Assembly (NCBI GenBank): GCA_002427815.1
Contig: DIZF01000049.1
Location: forward strand, 1-34,240
DNA length: 34,240 nucleotides
Source: Ramlibacter tataouinensis
GTDB taxonomy: Bacteria; Pseudomonadota; Gammaproteobacteria; Burkholderiales; Burkholderiaceae_C
Direction of reading: 5' to 3'
This document shows, piece after piece, positions 24,022-31,525 of this stretch; position 1 is the stretch's first letter, and each line of letters begins with the position of its first letter. Under the pieces are notes generated by a model. The model searched no databases and was not told where the DNA came from. It was given only the letters and a program-made list of their open reading frames with translations. Both the position numbers and the translations under genes were made by a program.

Positions 24022-24831
24022 GTGGTCGCGGGTCTGCTCGGGCGCAAAGGAGCGGCGCGCATCGCACTGATGCCGGCCGAGGTGCTCGTGGCGTTGAACG
24101 AAGGGCGAGTGCCCACCGTCAATCTGAACGAATTCCTGGCGTTGGACCTGGGCCGGCTCATCCGGTGTGTGGCGCGCGATATCGGCCTGCCGCCCGACGC
24201 CGATCGCATCACCGACACCATCGCCATGCTGGGTGCTTTCCGGCCGGTGAAGCGTCACGAGCACGTTGCCCGCGCGCTCTATGACCTGACCAGCGTCCGA
24301 ATGGATCGAGACGCCATCGCCCACCGCCTGGCCACGCACCCCAGCGACGTGGCGCGTGGCTGGGCCACGCAATGGATCATGTTCTCGGACATGCCGCTGC
24401 AGGGCAAGCTGCACTCGGTGCGGCGTTTCGCGACTGACCCGCATTTCGGGGTGCGCGAGATGGCCTGGATGGCGGTGCGCGACGAGGTGCGCGCTGGACT
24501 GGACGAGGCCCTGGCCCTGCTGGAACCCTGGGCCCACGACGGCGACGAGAACATCCGGCGCTTTGCCAGCGAACTCACGCGGCCGCGCGGCGTGTGGTGC
24601 GCCCCGATCGAGGCGCTGAAGGCGCAGCCGTGGCGGGCATTGCCGCTGCTGGAGCCGCTGAAGTTCGATCCCAGCCGCTATGTGCGCAACTCGGTGGCGA
24701 ACTGGCTCAACGATGCCAGCAAGTCGCAGCCCCAATGGGTCGACGAGGTGTGCCGCCGCTGGGGCCGGGAGGCGCCCGGGCCGGAGTGCGACCACATCGT
24801 GCGGCGGGCCTGCCGCACGATGCGGGCCTGA
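24022..24831 (+). CDS. AlkD-like DNA alkylation repair / HEAT-repeat protein
   Basis: This 269-residue all-helical protein is built from HEAT-like repeats. Segments such as VKRHEHVARALYDL, HFGVREMAWMAVRDEV and HDGDENIRRFASELTRPR resemble AlkD-type alkylpurine glycosylases. A conserved PRGVWC follows, and DPSRYVRNSVANWLND begins a later repeat. AlkD-family proteins excise alkylated bases, but many relatives lack demonstrated activity. The start is uncertain: GTG 24022 gives the length shown and retains KGAARIALMPAEVLVALN, while ATG 24070 would trim 16 residues. It may be transcribed with SCO 9 nt upstream. Its stop abuts the stop of the convergent binding-protein gene with no gap. Confidence 0.75.
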   Translation: MVAGLLGRKGAARIALMPAEVLVALNEGRVPTVNLNEFLALDLGRLIRCVARDIGLPPDADRITDTIAMLGAFRPVKRHEHVARALYDLTSVRMDRDAIAHRLATHPSDVARGWATQWIMFSDMPLQGKLHSVRRFATDPHFGVREMAWMAVRDEVRAGLDEALALLEPWAHDGDENIRRFASELTRPRGVWCAPIEALKAQPWRALPLLEPLKFDPSRYVRNSVANWLNDASKSQPQWVDEVCRRWGREAPGPECDHIVRRACRTMRA

Positions 24832-25830
24832 TCACTCCGCCTTGATGCCGCGCATCGCGATCACGCCGCCGAGGAGGGCGGTGTCGGCCTTGATGCGATT
24901 GGCCAACCCCTCCGAGGACGTTCCGGCAACCTGCCAGCCCTGCTGGAACAGCTTTTGCCGGATCTCGGGCCTGCGCGCGATTTCGCTGATCAGCGCGGAC
25001 AGCTTGGCGACGATGGGCTTGGGCATGGACGCCGGACCGGCCGCGGCCGTCCAGATTTCCAGCTGGAAGCCCCGAACCCCGCCTTCGTCCAGGCTGGGGT
25101 ATTCCGGCACCAGCGGGCTGCGGCTGATCGAGGTGACGCCCACGGCCTTGAGCTTGCCGGCCCGGATCTGGGGAGCGGCCAGGCCGGGCGGCAACAGCGA
25201 CAACTGGATCTGTCCGCCGATCATGGCGCTGATGACCTGCGGATTGCCGGGGTAAGGAATGTGCACCGGGTTGATGTTGGTCTTGCTCTTGAGCAATTCC
25301 ATGCCGAGGTGCCCCACGGTGCCGACGCCGGGCGTTCCGTAGCTCCACTTGTCGCCCGCGTTGCGCCCGGCCAGGAAGAACTCCTGCGCATTCTTGAATT
25401 GCGCGGTGGCCGGCGCGGTGAGCAGCAGCGGGGCGGTTGCGATCAGGCTGATCGGGGCCAGGTCCTTGAGCGGATCGAATGGCGTTGCGGGGTTGAGTAG
25501 CTTTGCGATCGTCATGTTGCCATTGATCAACACGCCGATGGTGTGGTTGTCGGTTGCCTTGGCAACCAGGTCCGTGGCGATGTTGCCGCCCGCGCCGACG
25601 CGGTTTTCGACAATCACCGGCTGGCCCAGCGCTTTGGAAAGAGGCTCCGCGATGGTGCGAGCCACCAGGTCGGGCGTGGAGCCGCCGGGGAACCCCACCA
25701 GGATGCGCAAGGGCTTGGTCGGCCAAGGGGCGACGGGCGCCGGCTTGGCTGCCTTTTGGGCAAAAGCACCGGCTGAGAGCGCGGCGAGCGACAACGCCAG
25801 GACGGTCCGGCGCAGGGGGTGTTTGGACAT
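24832..25830 (-). CDS. Bug-family tripartite tricarboxylate transporter binding protein
   Basis: This 332-residue periplasmic binding protein has a signal peptide ending near AGAFAQ. Family motifs are WPTKPLRILVGFPGGSTPDLVARTIAEPLSKALGQPVIVENRVGAGGNIATD, all diagnostic of Bug (TctC-like) proteins. They are followed by YGTPGVGTVGHLGMELL and VHIPYPGNPQVISAMIGGQI. They bind small organic acids or amides; the ligand here is unknown. The ATG at 25830 has AGGAAGT upstream. No TctA/TctB permease genes are in the window. Such orphan binding proteins are abundant in Burkholderiales. Confidence 0.93.
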   Translation of the reverse strand: MSKHPLRRTVLALSLAALSAGAFAQKAAKPAPVAPWPTKPLRILVGFPGGSTPDLVARTIAEPLSKALGQPVIVENRVGAGGNIATDLVAKATDNHTIGVLINGNMTIAKLLNPATPFDPLKDLAPISLIATAPLLLTAPATAQFKNAQEFFLAGRNAGDKWSYGTPGVGTVGHLGMELLKSKTNINPVHIPYPGNPQVISAMIGGQIQLSLLPPGLAAPQIRAGKLKAVGVTSISRSPLVPEYPSLDEGGVRGFQLEIWTAAAGPASMPKPIVAKLSALISEIARRPEIRQKLFQQGWQVAGTSSEGLANRIKADTALLGGVIAMRGIKAE

Positions 25831-25902
25831 GACGACTTCCTTGGAGTGAGGCCCCACCCGGGGCGGCTGAAAACCTCAATCGTAGCGCCACGCGAAGCCA
25901 TG

Positions 25903-25929
25903 AAAAAAGGCCCGGGATCACCGGGCCTT
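25903..25929 (-). terminator. Rho-independent terminator of rpoH
   Basis: Read on the minus strand, AAGGCCCGG (25929-25921) pairs with CCGGGCCTT (25915-25907) around a 5-base loop, and the T-run ends at 25903. It lies 22 nt beyond the rpoH stop codon. The run of A on the plus strand precedes the stem, so it acts in the rpoH direction only. Confidence 0.9.
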
Positions 25930-25951
25930 GCATGGGTCGTGCGAGAACGCT

Positions 25952-26884
25952 TCAGGCGTATGCGGCGAGCGCCTTCTTCATCTTCTTCATCGCGGCCGAT
26001 TCGATCTGGCGGATGCGCTCGGCGCTCACGCCGTATTCGCTCGCCAGGTCGTGCAGAGTCAAGCCGCCCGAGCCATCATCGTTGACCTTGAGCCAGCGCT
26101 CCTCCACGATGCGCCGGCTGCGGGGGTCGAGTCCTTCGAGCGCGGCCGCGATGCCGTCGGTCGCCAGCACGTCGCGCTGGCGCGACTCCATCATGGCGGT
26201 GGGCTCGTGGCTGGCGTCGGCCAGGTAGGCGATGGGACCGAATGCCTCATCCCCGTCATCGTTGGGCGCAGGGTCCAGCATCACATCGCCGCCGGCCATG
26301 CGTGCCTCCATCTCGATCACTTCCTCGCGCTTGACGTTGAGTTCGCGCGCCATCACATCGATCTGGTCATCGGTCAAGGTATCGCGGTGCGTTGGCGCGT
26401 CGGCGTCATCCTTGAAACCCTGCTTCATGGACCGCAGGTTGAAGAACAGCTTGCGCTGGGCCTTGGTCGTCGCCACCTTGACCATGCGCCAGTTCTTCAG
26501 GATGTACTCGTGAATTTCGGCCCGGATCCAGTGCAGCGCGTAGCTGACCAGCCGCACGCCCTGGTCGGGATCGAAACGCTTGACGGCCTTCATGAGCCCG
26601 ATGTTGCCCTCCTGGATCAGGTCGCCATGCGGCAGCCCGTACCCAAGGTACTTGCGTGATACCGATACCACCAGGCGCAGATGCGACAGCACCAGCTTCC
26701 CGGCGGCCTCGATGTCGTTGTGGTCCTTGAACTTCCGGGCGTACTCCTGCTCCTGCTCCAGGGTCAGCAGGGGCAGGCGGTTCACGGCCGAAATATAAGC
26801 GTCCAGGTTGCCCAGGGAAGGAACAACCGCCCACGGATTGGCCAGCGCCAGTGCCGTGCCAGAGGCTCCGGTTTTAGTGGACAT
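25952..26884 (-). CDS. rpoH: RNA polymerase heat-shock sigma factor RpoH (sigma-32)
   Basis: This 310-residue sigma factor directs RNA polymerase to heat-shock promoters. Region 2 contains KLVLSHLRLVVSVSRKYLGYGLPHGDLIQEGNIGLMKAVKRFDP, followed by the -10 recognition segment RLVSYALHWIRAEI. The RpoH box QRKLFFNLR sits at residues 143-151. Region 4 has LHDLASEYGVSAERIRQIE, the helix-turn-helix for the -35 element. The ATG at 26884 has AAGGAG (26897-26892) at 7 nt. A perfect CIRCE operator lies 32 bp upstream, predicting repression by HrcA. A terminator closes the gene. Confidence 0.97.
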   Translation of the reverse strand: MSTKTGASGTALALANPWAVVPSLGNLDAYISAVNRLPLLTLEQEQEYARKFKDHNDIEAAGKLVLSHLRLVVSVSRKYLGYGLPHGDLIQEGNIGLMKAVKRFDPDQGVRLVSYALHWIRAEIHEYILKNWRMVKVATTKAQRKLFFNLRSMKQGFKDDADAPTHRDTLTDDQIDVMARELNVKREEVIEMEARMAGGDVMLDPAPNDDGDEAFGPIAYLADASHEPTAMMESRQRDVLATDGIAAALEGLDPRSRRIVEERWLKVNDDGSGGLTLHDLASEYGVSAERIRQIESAAMKKMKKALAAYA

Positions 26885-26915
26885 CCAGCAACTCCTTTCG
26901 TAGTCGAATGCAATG

Positions 26916-26942
26916 TTAGCACTCTCTTCGATAGAGTGCTAA
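26916..26942 (-). promoter_or_regulatory. CIRCE operator (HrcA-binding site) upstream of rpoH
   Basis: TTAGCACTC (26916-26924), nine spacer bases and GAGTGCTAA (26934-26942) reproduce the CIRCE consensus TTAGCACTC-N9-GAGTGCTAA at every arm position. HrcA binds this element to repress groESL and dnaK operons. Here its near edge is 31 bases from the rpoH ATG. On the minus strand the arms also contain TTAGCA and, 18 bp later, an extended -10 of TGC-TAACAT form. The operator may therefore embed the rpoH promoter, giving a leader of about 22 nt. That promoter reading is inference; the operator match is exact. Confidence 0.93.
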
Positions 26943-27073
26943 GCGCAAAAGTTCAGGCCCAAGACTAACAATTTCAGGGTTTTCCCGGGTGTCAAAGCGT
27001 GCGTTTCGTCTCTGATTTAGGACTAGGATGATGAAACAAGGGTAACAACCCAGCAGCAGGGGTGGGGAAAGTC

Positions 27074-27532
27074 ATGATGGGAATCATCAGTCGGGTTTTG
27101 TCAAGAACCGGGATCGGACCTCAGCCAAGACTGGGCAACTCGACGCTGTCGTCCGAATTCACCGATCGCGACATAGAAAACTACTACTTTAGAATTATTA
27201 CAGATTGCCTCAAACGAATGCTGGTGCCCGCTGAAGACATGGAAGTCATCGTCAGGCGCGCCAGGGTGGATCGGTATGGGCTCAGCACCTTTTCGGCCTA
27301 CGTCCGAATTCTGAAATGGAACCCGGTGGTGACACCGGTCCTGCTGCAGAACATGCCGGTCGTCGATGCGAGGGTCCGCAGGATGATCGAGGCATCGGTC
27401 ATTCTCGAGCAAACCCATTTCTCTGGACTCTGGTTCCAGGTTGCAAGCAATGCCGAAGGCTCCCCCACGTCCCTGCTCGGCGTGCCTTTGGAACTCATTC
27501 ACCAGCCCGGCGGTCCCCAGCCCGCAACTTGA
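27074..27532 (+). CDS. Conserved-looking hypothetical protein, 152 aa
   Basis: This 152-residue soluble protein is one I do not recognise. After a short basic start it shows an acidic/aromatic helix (FTDRDIENYYFRIITDCLKRML) and a mixed alpha/beta core (MEVIVRRARVDRYGLSTFSAYVRILKW). RRMIEASVILEQTHFSGLWFQVAS and a proline-rich end follow. No signal peptide, membrane segment or cysteine pattern is apparent. The codon phase bias is that of a real gene. ATG 27074 or 27077 is likely the start, with GGGGAAA just before, and GTG 27062 is possible. It is divergent from rpoH, with the CIRCE site and about 190 bp between them. Confidence 0.7.
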   Translation: MMGIISRVLSRTGIGPQPRLGNSTLSSEFTDRDIENYYFRIITDCLKRMLVPAEDMEVIVRRARVDRYGLSTFSAYVRILKWNPVVTPVLLQNMPVVDARVRRMIEASVILEQTHFSGLWFQVASNAEGSPTSLLGVPLELIHQPGGPQPAT

Positions 27533-27610
27533 CAGTGCGGCCTCGCCCGGATCAGGCCCCAACATCTGCCCCTAACGAATAAAAATGAGCGGCTTCCAGA
27601 GGCGGGTTCC

Positions 27611-27952
27611 ATGCGAGATTCCGAAGTCCTCGTCGTTTTGACCATCACGACCACGGTCGGTTCCCTGGAGGAGGCGCGGACTCTGGCGCGGCAGATCCTG
27701 GCTGACGGATTGGCAGCCTGCGTCCAGCTCGACCCCGGCGTGACATCGCTCTATCGGTGGAAGGGCGAACCGCGCGATGAGCCCGAAGTGCGTCTGGTCA
27801 TCAAGACCTTGCCTGCATGCGAACAGGCGCTCCAGGCCCTTTTTGCGCGCCATCATCCCTACGAGGTGCCTGAATTCCTGGTGACTCCGGTGCGCCCCAG
27901 CCCGGCGTACAGAGAGTGGGTTCGTGCCGAGGTCGTTGTCCCGCCGGCCTGA
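27611..27952 (+). CDS. cutA: Divalent-cation tolerance protein CutA
   Basis: This 113-residue trimeric ferredoxin-like protein carries the family motifs ITTTVGSLEEARTLARQILADGLAACVQL and YRWKGEPRDEPEVRLVIKT. HHPYEVPEFLVTPV and YREWVRAEV follow near the C-terminus. CutA has been linked to copper and divalent-metal tolerance in E. coli, though its biochemical role remains debated. The start is ATG 27611. The stop lies 4 nt from the convergent selD stop. Confidence 0.95.
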   Translation: MRDSEVLVVLTITTTVGSLEEARTLARQILADGLAACVQLDPGVTSLYRWKGEPRDEPEVRLVIKTLPACEQALQALFARHHPYEVPEFLVTPVRPSPAYREWVRAEVVVPPA

Positions 27953-27956
27953 TCCG

Positions 27957-29024
27957 CTACGCGACCGTCAGAGTCACCGGCGCGCCGCCGGCGCCCACCT
28001 CACCGATCACGCAGGCTGCTTCGAAGCCGTGGCGGTGAAATACCGCCAGGACGGCTTCGACGGCGCTGGCTGCGCATGACACCAGCAAGCCGCCGCTGGT
28101 CTGAGGATCGCTCAGCAACGCCTGCTCCGATGCCGTGAAGCCCTGCGGAAGGCGGACCTCGGCGCCATAGCCGGTCCAGTTTCGACCCGACGCGCCGGTG
28201 ATCAATCCGCGCGCAGCAAGATCGCGGACCTGGGGCAGGAGCGGCACCCGCGACCACTCGATGCCGATCGACAGTCCCGCGCCGCGCGCCAGTTCCAGCG
28301 CATGGCCGGCAAGGCCGAAGCCCGTCACGTCGGTCATGGCGTGCACCCCGTCCAGCGCGGCCAGATCGGGCCCTGGCGTGTTCAGCTGGGTGGTGGTGGC
28401 AATCATGCGGTCGTAACCCGCTGCATCGAGCGCATCCTTCTTCAATGCCGCGGACAGAACGCCCACGCCCAGCGGCTTGCCCAGGATCAAGCGATCACCC
28501 GGCCGTGCATCCGCGTTGCGCTTGACCCGCTTCGGATGCACCAGGCCGAGGGCGACCAGGCCATAGATCGGCTCCACCGAGTCGATGGTGTGGCCACCGG
28601 CCACAGGAATGCCGGCCTGCCGGCAGACGGCTTCGCCACCCGCGAGAATCCGGCCGATGGTCGCGGTGCTCAGGACGCTGACCGGCATGCCGACCAGGGC
28701 CAAAGCCATGATGGGGCGCCCGCCCATTGCGTAAACGTCCGAAATGGCGTTGGTGGCCGCGATGCGCCCGAAGTCGAACGGATCGTCGACGATGGGCATG
28801 AAGAAATCGGTGGTGGCGACCAGCGCCTGCTCGTCATTGAGCTGATAGACCGCCGCGTCGTCCGAGGTTTCGATCCCGACCAGCAGCTCGGGTGGCAGCG
28901 GCAGCCGGGCGGTCCCCTTGAGAATCTCGGACAGCACGCCCGGCGCGATCTTGCAGCCGCAGCCGCCGCCGTGGGAGAGCGAGGTCAGGCGGGGTTCGGG
29001 CTTGGTGGTGACGGTGGGGGTCAT
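27957..29024 (-). CDS. selD: Selenide, water dikinase
   Basis: This 355-residue enzyme makes selenophosphate from selenide and ATP for selenocysteine and selenouridine synthesis. The active-site loop HGGGCGCKIAPGVL has catalytic Cys22 and Lys25; it is the cysteine form, not selenocysteine. SDDAAVYQLNDEQALVATTDFFMPIVDDPFDFGRIAATNAISD contains the metal-binding aspartates. AGGHTIDSVEPIYGL and SDPQTSGGLLVSC are typical C-terminal motifs. The ATG at 29024 overlaps the ftsY stop by 4 nt, so the two are coupled. No selA, selB, selU or selenoprotein is visible in the window. Confidence 0.95.
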   Translation of the reverse strand: MTPTVTTKPEPRLTSLSHGGGCGCKIAPGVLSEILKGTARLPLPPELLVGIETSDDAAVYQLNDEQALVATTDFFMPIVDDPFDFGRIAATNAISDVYAMGGRPIMALALVGMPVSVLSTATIGRILAGGEAVCRQAGIPVAGGHTIDSVEPIYGLVALGLVHPKRVKRNADARPGDRLILGKPLGVGVLSAALKKDALDAAGYDRMIATTTQLNTPGPDLAALDGVHAMTDVTGFGLAGHALELARGAGLSIGIEWSRVPLLPQVRDLAARGLITGASGRNWTGYGAEVRLPQGFTASEQALLSDPQTSGGLLVSCAASAVEAVLAVFHRHGFEAACVIGEVGAGGAPVTLTVA

Positions 29025-30070
29025 GACAGCAGAGCAAGGGCGAACTCGCGAGCGTTGAAGGTTTCCAGATCTTCCAGCTTCTCTCCGATTCCGATGAAGT
29101 AGACGGGCACCGGTTTTTCCTGTGCGATGGCCGCCAGAACACCGCCTTTGGCCGTGCCGTCGAGCTTGGTGACGATAAGGCCTGTCAGTTGCAGTGCGTC
29201 GTCGAAGGACCGGACCTGGGCCAGCGCGTTCTGACCGGTATTGCCATCGATCACCAGCAGCACTTCGTGCGGCGCCGTGGGGTCGGCCTTCTGCACCACC
29301 CGCTTGATCTTCTTGAGTTCTTCCATCAGGTGCAGCTGCGTGGGCAGGCGGCCCGCGGTGTCGACCAGGACCACGTCCTTGCCGCGCGCGCGGCCGGCCG
29401 TGACCGCGTCGAAGGTCACCGCAGCGGGGTCGCCGCCCGCCTGGCTCACGATCTCCACCGTATTGCGATCGGCCCAGATCGCGAGCTGCTCGCGCGCGGC
29501 TGCCCGAAAAGTGTCCGCGGCGGCGAGCAGCACAGAAACGCCTTCGTTGGCCAGGTGCCGGGTGAGCTTGCCGATCGAGGTGGTCTTGCCGGCGCCGTTG
29601 ACCCCCGCCACCATGATCACCGTGGGCCGGTGCTCGCCGATGACGAGCGCCTTTTCCAGCGGGCGCAGCAGCTGGGTGAGTGAATCGGCCAGAATGTTCT
29701 TCACCTGCACCGGCCTGGTCGCACCGCTGGACTGTACCCGGCGCTTGACCTCGTCGAGCAGGTATTGCGTCGCCTTGACCCCCGTATCTGCCATCAGCAG
29801 CGCGGCTTCGAGCTCTTCATAGAGGTGATCGTCGATCTGGGCGCCGGTGAACACCAGCGATATGCTCGAGCCGGTCTTGCGCAGCCCCGCGCTGAGCTTG
29901 TCGAGCCAGCGCTGGCGCTCCGGGGCAACCGGCGCGCTCACGGGTATTTCGATAGGCTGGACCAGCGCACTGCCGATCAGGCTCACCCCTGAACCTGGCG
30001 CGGAGCTTGGTACGGCCGGCGGCGCCGGCGCCGGTGTGGATGCTGGTTTTTTTCTGAAGAAACTGAACAT
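29021..30070 (-). CDS. ftsY: Signal recognition particle receptor FtsY
   Basis: This 349-residue SRP GTPase docks the SRP-ribosome complex at the membrane. A short Pro/Ala-rich A domain (residues 1-50) is followed by the helical N domain and the G domain. G1 is GVNGAGKTT at 156-164, ADTFRAAAREQL is the insertion-box region, G3 is DTAGR at 237-241 and G4 is TKLD at 301-304. The A domain is far shorter than in E. coli FtsY, as is usual in Burkholderiales. The start is ATG 30070 opening with MFSFFRKK, a membrane-targeting helix. It is divergent from the M16 peptidase gene with 28 bp between start codons. Confidence 0.97.
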   Translation of the reverse strand: MFSFFRKKPASTPAPAPPAVPSSAPGSGVSLIGSALVQPIEIPVSAPVAPERQRWLDKLSAGLRKTGSSISLVFTGAQIDDHLYEELEAALLMADTGVKATQYLLDEVKRRVQSSGATRPVQVKNILADSLTQLLRPLEKALVIGEHRPTVIMVAGVNGAGKTTSIGKLTRHLANEGVSVLLAAADTFRAAAREQLAIWADRNTVEIVSQAGGDPAAVTFDAVTAGRARGKDVVLVDTAGRLPTQLHLMEELKKIKRVVQKADPTAPHEVLLVIDGNTGQNALAQVRSFDDALQLTGLIVTKLDGTAKGGVLAAIAQEKPVPVYFIGIGEKLEDLETFNAREFALALLS

Positions 30071-30082
30071 TAGGGCTTTTTT

Positions 30083-30099
30083 TAGAATCAGTCATTCTA
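30083..30099. promoter_or_regulatory. Palindromic divergent -10 element between ftsY and M16 genes
   Basis: TAGAAT (30083-30088), five bases and ATTCTA (30094-30099) form a perfect inverted repeat, so each strand reads a -10-like TAGAAT. The plus-strand element would start RNA about 4 nt before the peptidase ATG. The minus-strand element would start ftsY mRNA about 17 nt before its ATG. Clear -35 boxes are not visible, so assignment as promoter is tentative. Confidence 0.4.
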
Positions 30100-31511
30100 T
30101 GAAACACCTCCTTCGCCGCGCCTTGTGGAGTATTTGTCTTTCCTGGCCGCTGGCGTTTGTGCCGCCCGCCCTGGCCCAGACCCCACCCCAGGCACCTCAG
30201 ACCCAGCAGTTCAAGCTCGACAATGGCTTGACCTTGATCGTCAAGATCGATCGCCGCGCTCCGACCGCAGTGCAGATGTTGTGGGTGAGGGTTGGGTCGA
30301 TTGACGAAGTCGACGGCCTCAGCGGCGTGGCCCATGTGCTCGAGCACATGATGTTCAAGGGAACGGCCGACCTCAAGCCCGGCGAGTTCTCGAGTCGCGT
30401 CGCCGCCCTGGGCGGGCGCGAGAACGCGTTCACCATGCGCGACACCACCGGGTTCTACCAGCAGATCCCGGCGGGGAAGCTCGAGGATGTGATGAAGCTC
30501 GAAGCCGATCGCTTTGCGCACATGCAGTGGCCGGACGACGAATTCCGCCACGAGCTCGAGGTGGTCAAGGAGGAGCGGCGCATGCGTACCGAGGACGCGC
30601 CGCGCGCGCGGATGTGGGAAGTACTGAACGCCGCCGTGTTCGAAGCCTCGCCCTACCGGCGCCCGGTCATAGGCTGGATGAGCGATCTGGACGCCATGAG
30701 CCCGCAGGACGCGCGCGATTTCTACAAGCGTTGGTATGTACCGGCCAACGCGGTGGTGGTGGTCGCGGGTGACGTGGATCCGGCTCAGGTGCGCAGTCTG
30801 GCGGAGAAGTATTACGGTGGGATTCCGGCGCGTCCGGTGCCCGAGCGCAAGCCGCGCACCGAGCCGCAGCAGCTCGGGATCCGGCGCATCGAGTTCAAGG
30901 CACCTGCGGAGCAGGCATACGTGGCGTTGGCGTTCAAGGTGCCGCAACTGTCCTCCTTCGAGCCGGGACCGGAAAACGATGACGCGCTGGCGCTCACGGT
31001 GCTGGCGGCGGTGCTCGACGGCTATAGCGGCGCCCGTCTGGATCGGGCGCTGACGCAAGGGCCCGACCGCGTCGCCGATAGCGTGGGCGCAGACAACGGA
31101 CTGTGGGGCCGCGGTCCCCAGATCTTCACGCTGGACGGCGTGCCCGCGCCTGGAAAGACAACCGAACAGGTCGAAGCGGCCCTGCGCGCCGAAGTGACCA
31201 AGGTGGCGCGCGAAGGCGTCACCGAAGCCGAACTCAACCGGGTGAAGACGCAATGGGTGGCCAGCGAGGTGTACAAGCTCGACTCCGTCATGAACCAGGC
31301 GCGCGAGCTGGGCGACCATTGGATCGAAGGCTTGCCGCTGGATGCCAGCGAGCGGCTGATCCGGCGTTTGAAAGGCGTGACGGCCGGGCAGGTTCAGGCC
31401 GTGGCAGCAAGGTATTTCGGCAACGACCAGCTGACTGTCGGCATCCTCAGGCCCCAGCCTGTCGATCCGAACCGCAAACCCCGCACGCCCCCGCCGGGCC
31501 TGCTCCGTTAA
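30099..31511 (+). CDS. M16 family zinc metallopeptidase (catalytic subunit)
   Basis: This 470-residue secreted insulinase-family peptidase has a signal peptide ending near ALAQ (residue 27). The inverted zinc motif H79-V-L-E82-H83 and a downstream glutamate at 158/159 (ELEVVKEERRM) complete the active site. RENAFTMRDTTGFYQQIP and YRRPVIGWMSDLDAM are typical of M16B peptidases. A second M16-like domain without a zinc site follows. It is paired with a non-catalytic M16 protein in the next gene, 14 nt downstream. The ATG at 30099 has no Shine-Dalgarno sequence and may be translated from a nearly leaderless mRNA. Confidence 0.93.
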   Translation: MKHLLRRALWSICLSWPLAFVPPALAQTPPQAPQTQQFKLDNGLTLIVKIDRRAPTAVQMLWVRVGSIDEVDGLSGVAHVLEHMMFKGTADLKPGEFSSRVAALGGRENAFTMRDTTGFYQQIPAGKLEDVMKLEADRFAHMQWPDDEFRHELEVVKEERRMRTEDAPRARMWEVLNAAVFEASPYRRPVIGWMSDLDAMSPQDARDFYKRWYVPANAVVVVAGDVDPAQVRSLAEKYYGGIPARPVPERKPRTEPQQLGIRRIEFKAPAEQAYVALAFKVPQLSSFEPGPENDDALALTVLAAVLDGYSGARLDRALTQGPDRVADSVGADNGLWGRGPQIFTLDGVPAPGKTTEQVEAALRAEVTKVAREGVTEAELNRVKTQWVASEVYKLDSVMNQARELGDHWIEGLPLDASERLIRRLKGVTAGQVQAVAARYFGNDQLTVGILRPQPVDPNRKPRTPPPGLLR

Positions 31512-31525
31512 AAGGCGTGCATCCC

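Noticed and set aside
26990..26995. Perfect TTGACA on the minus strand upstream of rpoH
   Set aside because: No acceptable -10 hexamer lies at 16-19 bp, and I found no sigma-32-type promoter either. I did not call it a promoter.
28936..28970. Possible selenocysteine in SelD
   Set aside because: The active-site codon reads as cysteine and there is no in-frame TGA in the loop.
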